Below, in pieces: positions 5,990-7,704 of a stretch of 7,704 nt of DNA. The DNA comes from a bacterium (lineage in GTDB: Bacteria > Verrucomicrobiota > Verrucomicrobiia > Limisphaerales > UBA11358). The notes beneath the pieces are model-generated. The model had not been told where the DNA came from. It ran no database searches and worked only from the letters and a program-made list of their open reading frames with translations. Positions within the stretch are counted from its first letter, which is position 1, and every line of letters starts with the position of its first letter. A program made the position numbers and the translations under genes. The stretch covers positions 1-7,704 of the forward strand of contig JAJXXI010000535.1 of the NCBI GenBank assembly GCA_021781185.1, given 5' to 3'.

Positions 5990-6523
5990 TTAGAACGACC
6001 AGTTCACGATGGGAAATCCAGTGGCGAGCTTGTCCGGGAATTCCTTGAACCACGGATTGTTCCGGGCAACGTTGATGAAACCGATCTGCACCCCGCGCAG
6101 GTTTTCCGCGTAGTTCACCAGGCCCCACTGGAGACCGTGAAATTCCTGCGACACGTTGACCCAGCCGGATTGAAAGCCTTTGAAGTAGCCTTCCGAGTAG
6201 TTCACCACGCCATCCTGCCAGCCAACGAACCGCTCATGGCTGATGTTGACCAGCGCCCAGGCGACGCCGGTGTAGGAATCGGAATAGTTGGCGATGAACG
6301 ACCAGGTGAAACCTTTGCTGTCACCGGTGCTGCCGTTGACGAAGCCGAGGGCCAGCGCGTGCTGCGGATTTTCACCCCAGACGCTCAACGCAAGGCCGTT
6401 GATCTGGGTGGTCTTCGAATGAACAGCAATATCCGGCGTGAGGGAGGCCTGAAACGCCGATTCTTCGGCCTGCACGCCAGCAACGCTGACAACAAGAGCG
6501 GAGAGGATGAGTAGTTTTTTCAT
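5990..6523 (-). CDS. Exported protein of eight 14-15-residue repeats, paralog A (possible outer-membrane beta-barrel)
   Basis: A 177-residue protein with a clear signal peptide (MKKLLILSALVVSVAGVQA, cleavage after A19). Residues about 41-155 are eight tandem units with the pattern [hydrophobic]-Q/A-x-G/A-[hydrophobic]2-N-x-(S/A)-x2-x-x-G, for example FQSGWVNVSQEFHG and LQWGLVNYAENLRG. The pattern recalls the LA_2272-type 'surface repeat' proteins; that match is from memory. The chain ends in FPIVNWSF. A terminal Phe with alternating hydrophobic residues is the usual end signal of outer-membrane beta-barrels, so one unit per beta-strand is a reasonable model, though a beta-solenoid is also possible. 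The start is placed at ATG 6523 because the signal peptide begins there. Paralog B lies directly upstream on the same strand. Each gene has its own terminator. Role unknown. Confidence 0.85.
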   Translation of the reverse strand: MKKLLILSALVVSVAGVQAEESAFQASLTPDIAVHSKTTQINGLALSVWGENPQHALALGFVNGSTGDSKGFTWSFIANYSDSYTGVAWALVNISHERFVGWQDGVVNYSEGYFKGFQSGWVNVSQEFHGLQWGLVNYAENLRGVQIGFINVARNNPWFKEFPDKLATGFPIVNWSF

Positions 6524-6563
6524 GTGTTTGTTTTTTATTTGAATTATTTGAACTGTGGATGTT

Positions 6564-6592
6564 CTTTTAGAGCAATAATCATGTGAAGGCAA
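6564..6592 (-). promoter_or_regulatory. Candidate sigma-70-type promoter of repeat-protein gene A
   Basis: On the - strand TTGCCT (6592-6587) and TAAAAG (6569-6564) are separated by 17 bases in an AT-rich gap between the terminator of paralog B and the ATG at 6523. Both boxes are imperfect, so this is only a candidate. The leader would be about 35 bases long. No Shine-Dalgarno sequence stands out. Confidence 0.3.
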
Positions 6593-6610
6593 ATGTATTT
6601 TTAGCCCAGA

Positions 6611-6642
6611 AAACCCGCAGACTGCACGCAGTCTCCGGGTTT
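6611..6642 (-). terminator. Intrinsic terminator of the second repeat-protein gene
   Basis: AAACCCG-C-AGACTG (6611-6624) pairs with CAGTCT-C-CGGGTTT (6629-6642), giving 13 pairs with one C/C mismatch and a four-base loop. It lies 34 bases after the stop of the gene at 6677-7240 in the direction of transcription. The T-run after it on the - strand is short and interrupted, so it is weaker than the terminator of paralog A. It separates the two paralogs into independent units. Confidence 0.7.
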
Positions 6643-6676
6643 GAAAACGAACTTCGCCGAGTTGGAACACGTCGCA

Positions 6677-7240
6677 TTAGAACGACCAGTTCACAATAGG
6701 AAAGCCGGTGGCGAGCTTATCGGGGAATTCATCGAACCAGGAGTTGTTCCTGGCGATGTTCACAAAGCCGATCTGCACGCCGCGCAGATTTTCCGCATAG
6801 TTCACCAGTCCCAACTGGAGGCCGTGAAATTCCTGCGCGTAGTTGACCACCGCCTCCTGAAAGCCGACAAAGGTTCCGTTGGCGACGTTGACCAGGCACG
6901 GGCAGAAAAACAATCCGCCCTGCCACCCGACAAAGCTGACCTTGCTGTAGTTGGCCAGCCCCCACGAAACCCCGGTGTAGGAATCGGCATAATTGAACAA
7001 GCCCCAAGTGAAGCCCTGGCTGTCGCCGGTGCTGCCGTTGACAAAGCCCAAAGCCAGGGCGGCCTGCGGGTTCTCGCCCCAAACGCTTAAGCAAACGCCA
7101 TTGATTTGAGTGGTCCGGGAATGGATGGCGGCGTCCGGCGTGAGCGAGGCTTGAAAGAAAGGCGCGTCGGCCGCCTTCACACCGGCAACGCCGGCCAGAA
7201 GCGCGGCAAGAACGATTGTTTTTTTGATGGTTGTATTCAT
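6677..7240 (-). CDS. Exported protein of eight 14-15-residue repeats, paralog B with a Cys-Pro-Cys insertion
   Basis: A 187-residue protein that aligns along its whole length with the neighbouring paralog A. The signal peptide runs to about A23 (AALLAGVAGVKA). The shared block SLTPD..IHS.TTQING and the last 40 residues are nearly identical, including the terminal FPIVNWSF, which suggests a beta-barrel export signal as in paralog A. Repeat units include FTWGLFNYADSYTG, VSWGLANYSKVSFVG and LQLGLVNYAENLRG. The fifth unit is interrupted by six extra residues, giving GGLFFCPCLVNVANG (about 108-122), encoded near 6896-6913. It also has Cys50, absent from A. The frame extends 80 codons further upstream, but those codons look non-coding and the signal peptide fixes the start at ATG 7240. 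It is divergent from the [2Fe-2S] gene. The function is unknown; a surface or outer-membrane role is inferred. Confidence 0.85.
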   Translation of the reverse strand: MNTTIKKTIVLAALLAGVAGVKAADAPFFQASLTPDAAIHSRTTQINGVCLSVWGENPQAALALGFVNGSTGDSQGFTWGLFNYADSYTGVSWGLANYSKVSFVGWQGGLFFCPCLVNVANGTFVGFQEAVVNYAQEFHGLQLGLVNYAENLRGVQIGFVNIARNNSWFDEFPDKLATGFPIVNWSF

Positions 7241-7336
7241 TGACGCAAGACGGTTCACCAAATAACCGCTACGGGCAAGATTTTTCCGGTCGCTTCGGGT
7301 TTTGGACTTCAGGTTTTGGAGTTTTCCCGGCGGGCA

Positions 7337-7621
7337 ATGTCCGTTAAGCTCCCGTTGATGTGTCAGGCGCAGACAATTTATCTCTGCATGGGTTCGGCTT
7401 GTCACCAGCGGCGCGGCTATGACCTGCTGCCGCTGCTGGAGGCCTTGGTTTGTTGCCATGGTTTGGAGGGCCGGGTGCAACTGAAAGGCACTTTCTGCTT
7501 GGAGGCGTGCCAGCAGGGGCGTTCGCTAAAGTTCGGCGACCGTGTTTTCACCGGGGTGGACGAGCAATCCCTCGGGGGCATTTTTGAACGGGAAATCCTG
7601 CCGCACTGCCGGCCAGACTGA
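7337..7621 (+). CDS. Thioredoxin-like [2Fe-2S] ferredoxin, NuoE C-terminal type
   Basis: A 94-residue redox protein. Four cysteines match the thioredoxin-fold [2Fe-2S] domain of NuoE/HoxE proteins: C17-x4-C22 (CMGSAC) and C54-x3-C58 (CLEAC), about 31 residues apart. The ending GVDEQSLGGIFEREIL is also typical of this fold's C-terminal helix. It lacks the N-terminal helical domain of full NuoE, so it is the short stand-alone form that would pass electrons to or from a partner. It is the first gene of a + strand operon: the next start codon lies one base after its stop. ATG 7337 is chosen. The frame opens at TTG 7316, and ATG 7358 would still keep all four cysteines. GGAG at 7318-7321 is somewhat far from 7337. 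Short proteins of this type occur in sensory [FeFe]-hydrogenase clusters, which is the context I suspect. Confidence 0.85.
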   Translation: MSVKLPLMCQAQTIYLCMGSACHQRRGYDLLPLLEALVCCHGLEGRVQLKGTFCLEACQQGRSLKFGDRVFTGVDEQSLGGIFEREILPHCRPD

Positions 7622-7622
7622 T

Positions 7623-7704
7623 ATGGAGCCGAGAACCACACTTTGGAAACAACTTTGGGATCACGACCCCAACGGCCTGCTGGTGCTGGATGCGCAATTG
7701 AACA
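7623..7704 (+). CDS. Start of a protein with a PAS-like N-terminus (3' end missing)
   Basis: Only 27 codons are visible: MEPRTTLWKQLW then DHDPNGLLVLDAQLN. The phrase DPNGLLVLDAQLN fits the first strand of a PAS sensor domain (typical form '..DPxGLLVVDxELxI'). The start codon lies one base after the stop of the [2Fe-2S] gene, so the two are probably translationally coupled. Possible full proteins are a PAS-containing sensory [FeFe]-hydrogenase-type protein, a PAS-SpoIIE phosphatase or a PAS histidine kinase; the visible part cannot decide. Confidence 0.6.
   Translation, partial: MEPRTTLWKQLWDHDPNGLLVLDAQLN

Noticed and set aside
6137..6514. + strand frames opposite the two repeat-protein genes (also 6641-7090)
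   Set aside because: Both are antisense images of the repeats, and their similarity to each other follows from the paralogy on the - strand.
7240..7268. TTGACG with TAACCG 17 bases later, as a promoter for the [2Fe-2S] gene
   Set aside because: The -10 match is poor and the leader would be long; not enough to list as a feature.
7316..7318. TTG as start of the [2Fe-2S] gene
   Set aside because: An ATG seven codons later is preferred, and the extra residues (LEFSRRA) are not part of the fold.
1..7704. CRISPR array, tRNA, rRNA or insertion sequence
   Set aside because: No regularly spaced identical repeats, no cloverleaf or rRNA-like stretch and no transposase motifs were seen on either strand.

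Overview
This window comes from a GC-rich bacterial chromosome, most probably a member of the Verrucomicrobia (Pedosphaera-like) or a close PVC relative. The evidence is a membrane-anchored Ser/Thr kinase with a long tetratricopeptide-type tail, an ECF sigma factor of the kind linked to Ser/Thr kinases, a SbsA-type Ig domain, and intergenic DNA full of short palindromes. The assignment rests on recalled family style, not on a search.

Left part (1-3812, + strand): the 3' part of a large Ser/Thr protein kinase gene, open at the left edge. The catalytic lobe is followed by about eight membrane segments, a pilin-like helix, a helical TPR-like region and a C-terminal domain. Three back-to-back hairpins lie in frame inside the kinase activation loop. 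At the 3' end the coding signal appears to change frame twice, leaving an Ig-like (Big_5) domain in another frame without a credible start codon. The gene may therefore be recently frameshifted, or the assembly may contain errors here.

Middle (3813-5342): repeat-rich intergenic DNA with a cruciform-like palindrome, a GC hairpin and two copies of a degenerate direct repeat. The repeats flank a small membrane or exported protein gene (4169-4393) that has a TATAAT box and a good Shine-Dalgarno sequence. An ECF sigma factor gene follows (4599-5342).

Right part (5437-7704): a DUF2892-type membrane protein (- strand) lies divergent from another small membrane protein (+ strand). Two tandem paralogous exported proteins follow on the - strand. 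Each is built from eight repeats of about 14-15 residues, ends in a terminal Phe and has its own hairpin terminator. At the right edge a + strand operon begins: a thioredoxin-like [2Fe-2S] protein (NuoE C-terminal type) and, one base later, the start of a PAS-like protein. This pair resembles the accessory genes of sensory [FeFe]-hydrogenase clusters, but the decisive genes lie beyond the window.

The kinase and sigma factor probably belong to signal transduction and gene regulation. The repeat proteins are probably envelope components, and the right-edge operon is probably redox or hydrogen sensing. No tRNA, rRNA, CRISPR array, transposase or phage gene was seen.
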